Assembly (NCBI GenBank): GCA_016800925.1
Contig: JABCPU010000202.1
Span: 57,289 to 121,288, forward strand
DNA: 64,000 nt
Reading direction: 5' to 3'
Source: Suillus spraguei
Taxonomy: Eukaryota; Basidiomycota; Agaricomycetes; Boletales; Suillaceae
In this document: in pieces, positions 48,627 to 58,785 of the stretch
Layout: each line of letters starts with the position of its first letter
Position numbering within the stretch: the stretch's first letter is position 1
Program-made: the position numbers and the translations under genes
Notes under the pieces: generated by a model
What the model was told of the DNA's origin: nothing
Databases searched by the model: none
The model's input: only the letters and a program-made list of their open reading frames with translations

Positions 48627-49328
48627 CTAGACGGGGAATTTGTACTCCTGGTACCACAACTCATTCCCCATGAAAGCGATTGATAGTTCACCGTCTCCGC
48701 CCTCCGCCAGACGCAACAAGATGTCTTCGATCATCCCTATCATCTCCCTCATGAACCTGCAGACACCATCCGCAGCACACCACTCATCACACACACCACA
48801 CATCTGAAGGATACCATCAAGCCTGCGATTAGCTTGGTTGAGGAAGTCTTCCAAGCGTGTGATAGCACGCTCAAATATAGACTTGTCTCCATTCGCGGTA
48901 GGGTGTAACTCGGGGTCGGGCATCATTTTGGAGTACTCATCCATGAGTACTCATCCACGAGGAGGTCGAAGAATCGTCGTGGACTTTTCACATAGGCCAT
49001 GAAGTCATCCTTGGCATACTTAACTGTAGCAATGCAGTCATGTAAGGTTTCGCTGATTAAAAGTCAGACACCTTAACACAACCAAGTCTACGCAGTACAT
49101 ACATTGGTTTGTCTTCGTCGTCCGAAGGTTCATTGCCTTGAGATTTTTTTCTTTGTGTGACTGACGCCTCTTGGCCAGGATAGACTCTCGAAACCTGGGG
49201 AGTCTTTTGGTTAACTTGACTCCTAGATACCGTCACTTCATCACTTACTTTTGATAATGACGATGGCACTTTTCTCTCGCTGCTTGTAGTCTAGCCTGAT
49301 GAGTTTTGTATAATGTTGGGCGTGCCAT
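48627..49328 (-). pseudogene. module gene 2, broken by a 14-bp duplication
   Basis: Start ATG at 49328: MARPTLYKTHQARLQAAREK, then HYQ, with a basic segment after a 45-bp intron (ESILAKRRQ). The C-terminal part, 48627-48944, reads RLEDFLNQANRRLDGILQMC and ends GELSIAFMGNELWYQEYKF. A homologue is encoded at 62302-63099 (MPCPPIHKTNQAKLQAAREK and, at the end, WGGVSELCIAHSSVELMYQK). Between the two parts a 14-bp unit, GAGTACTCATCCAT, is tandemly doubled at 48931-48958. The duplication shifts the frame, and with a single unit the frame would stay open. The family is unknown; the N-terminus recalls short basic transposon-borne proteins. Confidence 0.6.
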
Positions 49329-50143
49329 GGTGAAAAATGGAGGGACTGCAAAGTAACCTTGGATCGTGAGGAGCAAAAGAACGAAGCATTTAAATAGACC
49401 ATTACACTATTTGGACCCAAACAACGAGTCTTCGATTGGTGTGAAGGTCGGACCGTAAAACATACAGTAAGATGATAAGTCGGGTGAGACTTGCATACTC
49501 AGAAAGAATAGACAAAAGACACCTGGGAGTAGTATATATATCATGATGACATACCTTTGTCAATAAATATGATTGTAGACTCACCTAGGAAGCACTTATG
49601 CTGCAGACGGTCGGACCATAAACACAGTAAGATGGTAAGTCCGAGAGAGACTTGCTATCTCAGAGGAATGGACTAAAGATACCTGCCTGGGAGTGATATA
49701 TACATCATCATGACATGCTTTTGCGATAATTTCATCATAGACTTACCTATGTAGCATGAGGATTAACGAGTTCCCCTGAATTCGAGCTGTTGTTAGCATT
49801 CATTCAAGTTAGTATTCAGTGTGAATGAAGTGACGCCGTGACGCCACCCAGTAGTTGGATGCAAAACTGAGCTGTTGTCCACACATGGCGACTCATATAT
49901 AGGTAAACATATCACTGCATTGTTGTTCCATGGATCACGGTGGTCCTCAGCTGCGACATGTAGGTGAATGGCTTCAATTATAACTGATACTTACAGCTGT
50001 GAACTGTATGGTTGGACCAAAATAAGTGGTTGGACCATATTATGTAATCTATACACCACCGTGAACAACGGCTAAGTTCATCCTATCCTCCTACTTTCAG
50101 CAACTCAAATGCAAGTTTCAGAACCTTCGAGCTTCTCAGTTTC
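49329..50143. other. spacer with a tandem duplication, between module gene 2 and the solo LTR
   Basis: No gene. 49449-49760 is a diverged tandem duplication with a period of about 163 bp (listed separately). The remaining sequence probably holds the divergent promoters of module gene 2 and the KDZ gene. Confidence 0.5.
49449..49760. repeat. tandem duplication, period about 163 bp
   Basis: CGGACC(G/A)TAAA..ACAGTAAGATG starts at 49449 and recurs at 49612. Each copy ends in a similar CATAGACTTACCTA/TGTAGACTCACCTA segment. The copies differ by substitutions and short gaps. Confidence 0.8.
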
Positions 50144-50622
50144 TGTTACGAACTGGGATGGCGTCACCAGCGACAGTGAAAAGACACAGACGGTCTGCTG
50201 GGAGCTTCTTACAATGCCCAGAAGAGGACAAGGTGAAAGTACAAGGAACACGTTCCGAGTATGATCAAGGGTCTGGCCTCAAGGATAAGTCTAAGAGGTT
50301 CTGTACGAGAATAGAGACTAAGACTAAGGAGTGCTTAGACTTAGAGATGATTCAAGGATGACTTAGGTTGGAGACCTAAGTGAAGGAAGTTCCAGGTAAA
50401 ACCCAGTAAGATTAAAGTAAGGAATCTACTACAAGTACACTGTGCTTAAATAGGCCAATATGTGCGCACAGACCAAGTAACCGTGAGAACGTAACTGCGT
50501 ATCCTAATAAGGAAGGCATGTGTTTATACAGATGCGTTGAGCATATGAGTCAGAGTCATGTGACATGATATACAAGTAAGGAAACAAAGGGAAAATGAAT
50601 AGGGGCACATACAACTGTAACA
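50144..50622 (-). repeat. solo LTR of the chromovirus family, reversed
   Basis: This is the reverse complement of the 475-bp LTR at 10746-11220, 479 bp here, with TGTTACGAACTGGG at its left and ACTGTAACA at its right edge. It is flanked by a perfect 5-bp target duplication, GTTTC at 50139-50143 and 50623-50627. No internal sequence remains, so it formed by recombination between the two LTRs of a former full-length element. Confidence 0.93.
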
Positions 50623-51100
50623 GTTTCAGACCTTCAAGCTTCTCTCCAACACACCGTTTCTTTTCTGGTAAGTCTAATATGTGTTAAATGTATTGAACAG
50701 GCTCCTCGTGTCTGAATCTTGACAATTTCAGTAAGTCAAATGCCCACAAGACACATACGTCGCTTTGCAGGTCTATATAGAGGTATTATAGAGGGCACGT
50801 ACTGTCCCTCTCCAGTCCCTGCACTAACAATCATGCACTCCCAGGTACCATTCTTCATTGAAGGCTTGCGTATCCCGTCTTCCATCCAGATCAATAATGC
50901 AGTCTCCATCGCAATTGGGGAGAGGCTGCTTCGGGAGGCTATTTATCAGGGCAAAGTGGAGATGGTGGAACCCTGGGCACTATTTTAGTTGTTCTGTAGA
51001 GTTTCATCAATGGCATATGGTCTTGTTCGTGTTGCGTCGGATCCCGGTCTTTCTGGCATGAGAAGTTTCGAAACGAAAAGTTCTGCAGCCAGACATTGCG

Positions 51101-54100
51101 ATGTTGAATCAGTCAACTGGAATGCAGGCTAGCACAAGTGCCAACAATGAATCATCGGGTCCTTCCTTGCAAACTATTCAGGCCGCACCTCTTCCGTGGA
51201 CCTTCTGCCAGATCAACAGCCGTGGGCATGGGCAATCAAACCCAAGCCAAAAACGAGCTCGACTAAACCACTATACACCACCCAACCAGCGTTCCCAAGC
51301 ACCAATCCACGCCTCTTTCATATTTTCGTCCTGCCGAGATGGCATTTTGAAGGTTTCTAGGCAGCAAATCTGGGGAACCATGTCTGTATCACCATCTTAT
51401 GAACCCGACAATCAATCTGCTGTTCCAGGAGAGGATTTCTGTGATCTTTCATATGATTTCAGAGAACCAGATCCGTTTGTACTACTAGACGATTCAGAGA
51501 ATACACCAGGGTGCAAGCGAATGCCCGCGGTATGTTTAATTTAGTGATAAGTGATTGCTCCCATTGAATGAAACCTTAGGACGACCCCCTTCTCATCTGG
51601 ATGAATGAATGCAATTTATTTCTGGCGGAACTGCTGCGGCACGAGGGACACAGAGGTTACACTTCTGATGTGTGTCCTGGATGTCCATGTCCAACATCGA
51701 CTCCCCCTCGATATCGGTGTCAGGACTGCTTAGATTCACAATTATACTGTGGTCTCTGTATCATCCAGTATCACATAGGTTGCCTACTCATCATATAGAG
51801 GTCAGCTTTATTTCTTAGCTGTGAAAGTCCTGATTGCTCATTAGCCTCCTAGGAATGGACTGGTCAAATTTTTCAGCGCATTTCATTGAAAACTATGGGT
51901 CTTCACGTACAGCTTGGTCATACAATTGGTGAACGGTGTATTCTTCCAAAGAAAGCATTCAATGATGAATTTGTTCTCATTGACACAAATGGCGTACATG
52001 AGATTGGGCTGGACTTCTGTGGTTGCACGACCTCCCAGACACATACCAAGCAACTATTGCGCCTGGTTGGTATCCATCGACTTCTACTGATCCACGATCA
52101 GCCGCAACATTTCATGTTCTTCATCACTATCATGTCCTATCCTTTGAATCAAAGACCTCCGCATATGAGTTTTATCATTCGCTGGTTGTTTAACAGACAA
52201 CATGGGCTTGATGCGACAAAAGGTAAGTTTTAATCTCTCTAAGTGTTAATTTCTCAGTTCACACTGTCGCTTCAGGACCATTATGAATCTTTCATGCGCA
52301 TGATTCGTTCATGGCATCATTTAGTGATGTTAAAACGCTCAGGTGCGGCCGTGATCCAAGTGGTGTGGCAAGTACTTCAGAGGGTCAGTGTGCTGTGCTA
52401 TGCCCTGCATGTCCGCAACCTGGGAAAAATCTCCCAGATGATTGGCAAGATGCCCCGAAGGCCAAAGGGTGAGTCCGATGTATATCACGAGGTGGTCGGG
52501 AGCACTGATCATGTCCCAGTTGGCTTTATGGTCTTTTTCTAGCGATTGATGCCAACTTTCATCTGAAAAGACGTGCCGTGTCATCCGACAAGACTGATCC
52601 CAGCCCTTTCACAAGGTTGGGCTTATTTCGTAGAGGAGAAATCTTACAAGTCTTACATCTTGGACAGGATTGGAGACATACAAGAGGTATGTTTCTTCAA
52701 CCCGCTTGCATCAAGATGCCATCTGACCATTCTAACTTACAGAAAAGCACATGCTCGAACCATAATGCTGTGAATATGGCAGAAACCAAATCATCTCAAG
52801 GACTTGCAGCAATGGGAGTGGGTACTGTTGATTGCGCACGTCATAATATAAAGCGTCCCAATGGAGTCGGCGACCTTCAAAAGGGAGAGAAGTGTGTTTT
52901 TCTCACTGATTTTATGATCTGATCTGACAAACACAATCAGGTACTTGAACATGGATTATTTGTTTTTCTCATCACTATGACACTCGACGGTGGATGCCTT
53001 GAACGTGTCATATGACATTGCTTGCCAATGGCACAAGCATCTTTGGTCGCGCATGCTGTCTTTGCTGCCTTCACACCACTTGAATTATGTTGCGAGGACG
53101 ATCCGTTTTTTTGTGCTAAGTTTCATCTCCCTGCGCACGTCTCCAAGTGCCAAACCATTTTTTCGTTCAACTTTACTCACTTTGTGGGGCGCACAGATGG
53201 CGAGGCACCAGAGCAAGGCTGGTCCAATATCAATCCTGTAGCTTCAAGCACGAAGGCTATGGGTCCAGGATGTTGTCGAGACACACTAGACGACCATTTG
53301 GCGACTGGAACTGGAAGAAAGTGGTTGGACTCGGTGAGCTCTAGTTGCGTGGTATTACATGCGTGAAAACTGATAGAGTTGGTCTTAGGATCATTGCTCT
53401 TGCTCAAGATAAAAGAAGCTCAGACAGAAAAGGCCGAACACGGTGCTGCTTTCAAGGAGTTTGATAGCGTCATTTCTTCTGAAAACCGCATGGCCTGGAA
53501 GGCTGAAATGGAGGCATGGGAGGAAAACCTGAACGATACGACAGTTACCAACCCATTAGAGCTGAAAGGCATCAGTAAGTTTGGTTTGATATCTCTTTGG
53601 TGTACCCTACTTAATATATCGACCAGCAATTACACAAGCCAGTGCGCGCTTGAGTTTGGCCCAGCTTGAGGCTGAGGAGCTCGAGCGTGGTGTAGATCTT
53701 TCACTTCACCCTGATGTATTGCCAAGTGTACTCGTTGCATCAGGTATGGACCTCAAAGAAGAACAGTGAGTGATTAGCCTGTGTCTCCCTTACCACACTA
53801 AAAGTTTCTACAAGACGGCATTTAAAGGTCGTAGCCGACAATCTGGGTGTTCATGCCACAGATACACAGAAATTGAGTGTCCTCCACACAAGGATTTCTC
53901 TTCGTCGAAAGATTGGCTCATGGAGGCAGACCCAACTTCTGTACGTGCCATCGGTGCAAGTGCTTGTCACCGCGTCAGCAACCAGTGATCTTGATAATGC
54001 TGAGCTCATAAAACTGTGGCTCCCATCTGCATTGAATGGCAATGCTTGCAATCCCCACCTCCAGCATATTGAGTGGGAGTTGTGGTTTGCGCAAGCTCAC

Positions 54101-54878
54101 AACGCTTTAGAAGAACTTAGGCAGTGCCTCCGTGTACACTGCTCCCTCTTAAATTTCAAGAGAGAGTGGATTCGAGGCCAAGGGGCCAACACTCAGGCTC
54201 AAAATGCACTCACATGTGTACATGCCAGGCAGGCTGCCTGCGTGAAGCGCTATAGGACTGCATGGGGGGCACTCAAACGTCTCGCACCCATTCTGAAGAA
54301 AGTAGATTGGCACGGGCGGTTGCAGGACCTCTCTGATGACGATGTGAAGCCACTCATTGATCCATTTGCCACTCAGGGAGAGGGAAGGCGAAGGCTAACA
54401 TGGATTTGGATGATGGACGGTGTGGACAGCTGTGCAGATGGTGGGGATGTCGATGGTAAGGCTTTGTTTTGATTTTTTTTCGTTTGGGTGGAATTAATCT
54501 CAGTATTTGCTAGGTGTTTGCGTCGAATGGTGTAAATCCCATGCTAGGGCGCTTCGTTGGGCTGAAGAAGTAGATCTTCTCCAGGAGGAGATGTGCCGGG
54601 TCCTGCAATTTTTTAATTGGCAGGCAAATTGGTGGGAAGGGCAGGGAGTCCTCCAGGTCTACGAGTCCGCCCCCTGCAATGGAGAAGAACTAGGAACTGC
54701 TGCCTGCTGTGAGGCTGCTGCCCGGGATGAAGGCCTACGTGCTTATGCATCGCAGCAAGCCAATATTCGCCATTGCCTCGCTGCCCGTTTTCGCAGCATA
54801 TGGGCCCCATTTATTTCTCCACAAGATATACTGGGCAATCTGACTGCCATGTTACCGATCCCGGGTAATATGCCCTGA
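51101..54878 (+). CDS. KDZ (Kyakuja-type) transposase with CxC2 cysteine cluster
   Basis: A multi-exon transposase, start ATG probably at 51101. After a variable N-terminal part comes the CxC2 cluster at 51640-51790, with CPGCPC, RYRCQDC and YCGLC spacings. The core follows: LKTMGLHVQLGHTIGERCIL, then GVHEIGLDFCGC. Next is SFMRMIRSWHHLVMLKRSG, then DANFHLKRR with the first catalytic Asp. VGTVDCARHNIKRPNGVGDL and LNVSYDIACQWHKHLW come after that, followed by GRTDGEAPEQGWSNINPVAS with the catalytic Glu region. The C-terminal helical part ends with RALRWAEEVDLLQEEMCRVL and the stop at 54876-54878. Most frame changes fall at GT..AG pairs and look like introns. One, near 53120-53150 (FFVLSF versus AKFHLPAHVS), looks like a true frameshift. 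Whether it is functional is therefore open. Confidence 0.8.
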
Positions 54879-55583
54879 TGCTTTGGATTTTCTGTCTACT
54901 GTTGGTACCTATGTAGTGTACCTTGTATTACATCACTGATGAATGAAGTTGCCGGTCTCAAAGTTACCGTCTTGAAGTTACCGGGGTTAATAACCGGCCG
55001 GGGGAAGAGCAATGTATAGTACTACACAAGGTACTCAAGTCTGATAGTTAGCATGTTCTAATGCATCATCAATGCATTGTGAGGCTTTGTAATGTATGGA
55101 GTTGATGCATTACCTATTACTGAAAACTAACAGACTTGATGCATCAACCCTACAGGGACTTGTGATGACTCATCCGAAGCATCTGCCCATGGCCAAAAAC
55201 CTTCATGTAAGGCTCAACACACCGACAAAACGAAAGGTTGATTTGGATGGTCAGCAAGGAGAACTTGAAACCGATCAATGTTGATTGGTGTGACTATTTT
55301 GAAGAGATCTGGATGATTGCATACTGTGCGGGCTGCATCATCTGTAGAACGTGCAGTTGGGCTAAATGAATTATCGGTTGGCGACCAAATCAGCCCTCGG
55401 CGAAAACGCGGATGTTTAAGGTATTTTTCAGGCTGATTTAGTGTTCCCGTCCTCATGATGTTTTGTTTTGACATGACAACAGGCACAGATACGTCCATTT
55501 TGTTCGACATTGCAGACGTGTGCGTAACGACAGGTGGCTGCACTGCGTGTGCATTCACCATTATTCCATTTACGGCAGGGTTC

Positions 55584-56705
55584 TCATTTGGTGACATTTT
55601 CTTGACCTCCTCCAGTGGATTTGTTAGATTCCTCTGTTTCATTATGCAGTCTTCCTCCAGCAGAGAAGTGAGAGCTATAGATGTCCCTGAAGCACTCAAA
55701 GTCTGACAATTCATACCTGCGAGTGTTTCCAACTCTGAATCTGACAGATTTGTCATATCTGATGACTCGTTCATGGCAGCTTTCCGATTGTTGATCGAAT
55801 TGTTCATTAATGTGTTCCGAGTAGGCATTAAGTTCAGCTTGTCGGAATGGGAAAGCAAATTTGAGAGCTCGTGAGGCTCTGTTCCATGCAGCATTCCGGT
55901 GGCCTTGCTTGGTAATTTTCTTTGTGGCCGTTTCAGAGACTCCGTAGGTAAATTCAACATCTCCAATGGATTCTGTATGTTTATCAACTGATCTTGATGT
56001 AGTGATGATGGTGTGGATGGCATCAAGATTGAGGCTTCGTCCGGCAACGATATCAGCCCATCCGGATTCATAAAACTCTGGACTCCGTTCATGATACATG
56101 AGTTTGAGTTTGGCTTGTTTCTGATCCTGTGCCCAATTTTGTAAGATGCAGACAGTTTGTCTGAGGTTTGCTGATAGGGGCCTGGATGGTTCCTCATTAA
56201 CTGTTGATTTGAGTTCAAGACAGGTAAAGTCAAGTTTAGGTCATTTCCGAGCAGGTTCTCCTGGCTCGACGCTGACTCGTTGACTCCTGTTATCCTCTGC
56301 AGTAAACTCTTCTTCAATCTGTGCAGGATCAGACGTTGGTTCTGCTGAACGTCGTACTCTGGATGTGCCCACTGCTCTTTGTCCAGCCTGATTTTGTTCT
56401 GACTCCCATTCATCGAGCATTGTAAGGTAGATAGCCGTGATAACGGATGGGTCTTCCCCTGAGCCAAGGGGTAAGCTTTCTTTGATGATCCCACAGATAA
56501 CATAGGAGGCATCAAATTTCGTTCCTTTGGCAGACCTGAAATCTTGGATGACATTGAGGCATCTCTTCACCATGTCTTGTTGGGGTAGATGCGCTCTATC
56601 AGGCTCGGTTTCAACTGAAGACCCCCATATTCCAGGTCCTCTGAGAGATGCTTGTGTTTGTGTCGGATTGCTGGCATTTGTATATGAGTTACCTGGATCT
56701 GACAT
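55584..56705 (-). pseudogene. gag-like ORF of a basidiomycete retroelement
   Basis: Two minus-strand segments form one gene. 56241-56705 begins MSDPGNSYTNASNPTQTQAS and contains FRSAKGTKFDASYVICGIIK. A second segment in another frame ends at 55584 and reads ILQNWAQDQKQAKLKL, FYESGWADIVAGRSLNLDAI, SIGDVEFTYG, AFPFRQAELNAYSEHI and CHERVIRYDKSVRFRVG. This last pattern is familiar from N-terminal ORFs next to tyrosine-recombinase (DIRS-like) retroelements in mushrooms, though I hold that class assignment loosely. No reverse transcriptase or recombinase is found nearby, so it is a fragment. A longer 446-codon frame on the same strand (55214-56554) is out of phase with the homologous blocks and is not the real product. 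Confidence 0.45.
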
Positions 56706-58785
56706 ATGATTGGAAGTATGACCGAATTTTAAAGAAATTCAAGATGACACGAAATAAAATGGTGCTGAATGTGCACGAGCAGACGGTGCTCAGAAGACAA
56801 GTGTGCGACGTGCAGATCAAAACCGACTGATCAGTCAGACACTTTATCTAGATTGGTAAAGGGGCCTCTAAGTATGATGCAGAGTCACAAGGTTGTTTCG
56901 ACCAGCGTCGCGAATCGATTCAACTTAGTTAAACAAGTTTAACTCTGGGATATTCACTCGTGGATGGTGTCATATACCATACTTCTGATCTCAGATCCGA
57001 CCATATCCGATCAGATCCGATCGATTCCATATCCATCCGGTCCACAGATCCTGTCTGGACCACCCATCCGAATGTGCTCACTTCTCGCACCTTAACTCCC
57101 TTGTGTATATCCGCGTCTATCTCCTTTCATCATTTCTCCTGTTTCCGGTATTCCGGCTATGTATATTTCTCTCCTACGTCACTGATCCGTTACCTGTGTT
57201 CATTTCCAATTCGTGCTTACTGATCCGCTGTGCATTAACTAATAGACTTCCGTTACACTTCATACATAGCCCTTGGTCCCGGACCTGTTGATTATCCATC
57301 TCAGATACTTACAGTATATAAACCACTTGTAAATCTCCGTAGAACCTTAGTTCGAATATCATCTTAGATTCTGCTCATTCCGCTTCTTCCAGACTTGAGC
57401 CACTCTCTGCTCTAAAGTCACCTTCCGAGACTTAGGATTGATTCCTATAGTCTATATCTCCGACTCTATCTTCGGATAGTCTACCTCCGTTAGTTTCTAG
57501 TTAGGAACTCATTCCAAAGCTAGCCTTAATCTTTGTTCTATCCTTACATTCCGAATAACCTTCAGACGTATCATATCTGATACCTTCGGATGCCTGGATC
57601 CGTCACGCAACTCCTTCCGGATCTTCGGACGAATAACTTCTCCCTGAAATAAGGGGCATTACTCGAGAAAGGGGCACAGTGCATGAACTGAGGCCAAAGC
57701 CCTCCGGATCTCTCTACCCTTGAGTACGGTCTTAACAGATGGTTTCTTTGGAAGTCCACTGTAACTGGTCTTAGCCTGATTGTTGCCACAACAGAATCAA
57801 AATATGTTTCTTCTGGAACCCGAAATGGCTTAGCGCTATAGCTACAGGCTATTACAACTTGTTACTGGTCGATTCTGTAATAGTCGGCTGTTACTGTAAC
57901 ACGATTTGCTACAGTGCTTCTGCTTGCTATGAAACACTTCATAACTCATGATATCCTACTGATGCTTTTTTTCTATTGGAACACCTTGACATTCATTCAT
58001 GGATGGTTTCCATAGAGGTTTATCTCACCTGGTCTTAGCCCCTGTTGTTGCATCATATTAGTATAATATATTTACTCCCGTTCGAACACGCTCGAAACAC
58101 AGGCTATACTGTTAATATTAAGCATAATACTCACTTGTGAGAAACAGTCAGGTTTTGTAAGTTCGTCTCTTAGGGCTTCAGTGCCAATGGTGATGCTTAA
58201 TGCTTCAGACACCTCATTTTGGCGATATTTGACCAATCTAGGACGAAATACCAATTCTTGGGGTTCCTTTGATTTGTTCCTGTAGCCAGCAGATCTATGC
58301 CTCTAGATTGTGGTTCTGGTGGTTCCTACATCGGGTCAGGATCTTGCAGTCGAAATTTCACTAAGTCATTTGTGAGTCTTGCGGTCGAAATTGCCCTAAG
58401 TCATTTTCGAGTCGATCAAAGGAAACGAGCTTCAATGACTTACTTGAACGGTAAGCCATTGAAGCTCGTTTCCTTTGATCTGTGTAGTGAGAGGGAATGT
58501 ACACTTGCATGATTCAAGTCTGGTTCACTCAATAAGATATCTCTTAAGTCAGTTTGCAATTTGCGAGTAAGCGTTGAATTTCGTATGTCATTAATGAACA
58601 AGGGCAAGAAAAATTTAACATATGTACTACCACTATTATACGATGACATGTATATGAAAAACGAGGGATGAGAACACAATAAGTCACAATTATGATATCA
58701 AACAAAAGGTACTGAAAATGGTGTGAGAAATGTGTTAGTGGACGATTCAATCCATTGAGCAAGCGTGGACTCACTTTTAATAGTC
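56706..58785. other. repeat-rich non-coding stretch with a possible LTR and a long hairpin
   Basis: No gene. The part from about 56966 to 57790 looks LTR-like: a TATA-like TATATAAACC at 57314-57323 is followed by a long pyrimidine-rich leader with recurring TTCCGA/TCCGGA words, similar in style to the chromovirus LTR. No paired copy or flanking duplication was found, so it stays a guess. A 30-bp-arm hairpin occurs at 58414-58480. Confidence 0.35.
58414..58480. repeat. 30-bp inverted repeat with 7-bp loop
   Basis: Arms 58414-58443 and 58451-58480 match at 29 of 30 positions (GATCAAAGGAAACGAGCTTC... and its complement) around TTGAACG. Just upstream, 58344-58375 and 58376-58408 form a direct repeat of (TCTTGCAGTCGAAATT / TCTTGCGGTCGAAATT) with CTAAGTCATTT. 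Confidence 0.92.

Larger units (their letters stand above)
44751..55122. mobile_element. putative KDZ-type DNA transposon with extra genes
   Basis: A 10.4-kb unit proposed from its content and ends. The left side reads CAGGCAATAG at 44751, and the right side, reversed, CAGTAATAGG from 55122. Subterminal 21-bp segments (44769-44789 and, inverted, 55048-55068) match at 18 positions around TGATGCATTAGA. Inside are minus-strand module gene 1, a broken paralogue of it, minus-strand module gene 2 and a plus-strand KDZ transposase. No flanking target duplication is visible, so the exact borders are uncertain. A solo LTR inserted later is included. Confidence 0.45.

Noticed and set aside
49449..49760. 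CRISPR-like or LTR pair
   Set aside because: Only two diverged tandem copies with no internal element; a simple duplication explains it.
55214..56554. 446-codon minus-strand frame
   Set aside because: It is out of phase with the recognisable gag-like blocks at 55584-56240 and has the Ser/Asn/Leu-rich composition of a shadow frame.
56966..57790. Firm LTR annotation
   Set aside because: No terminal TG..CA borders, target duplication or second copy could be confirmed, so it is reported only as a possibility.
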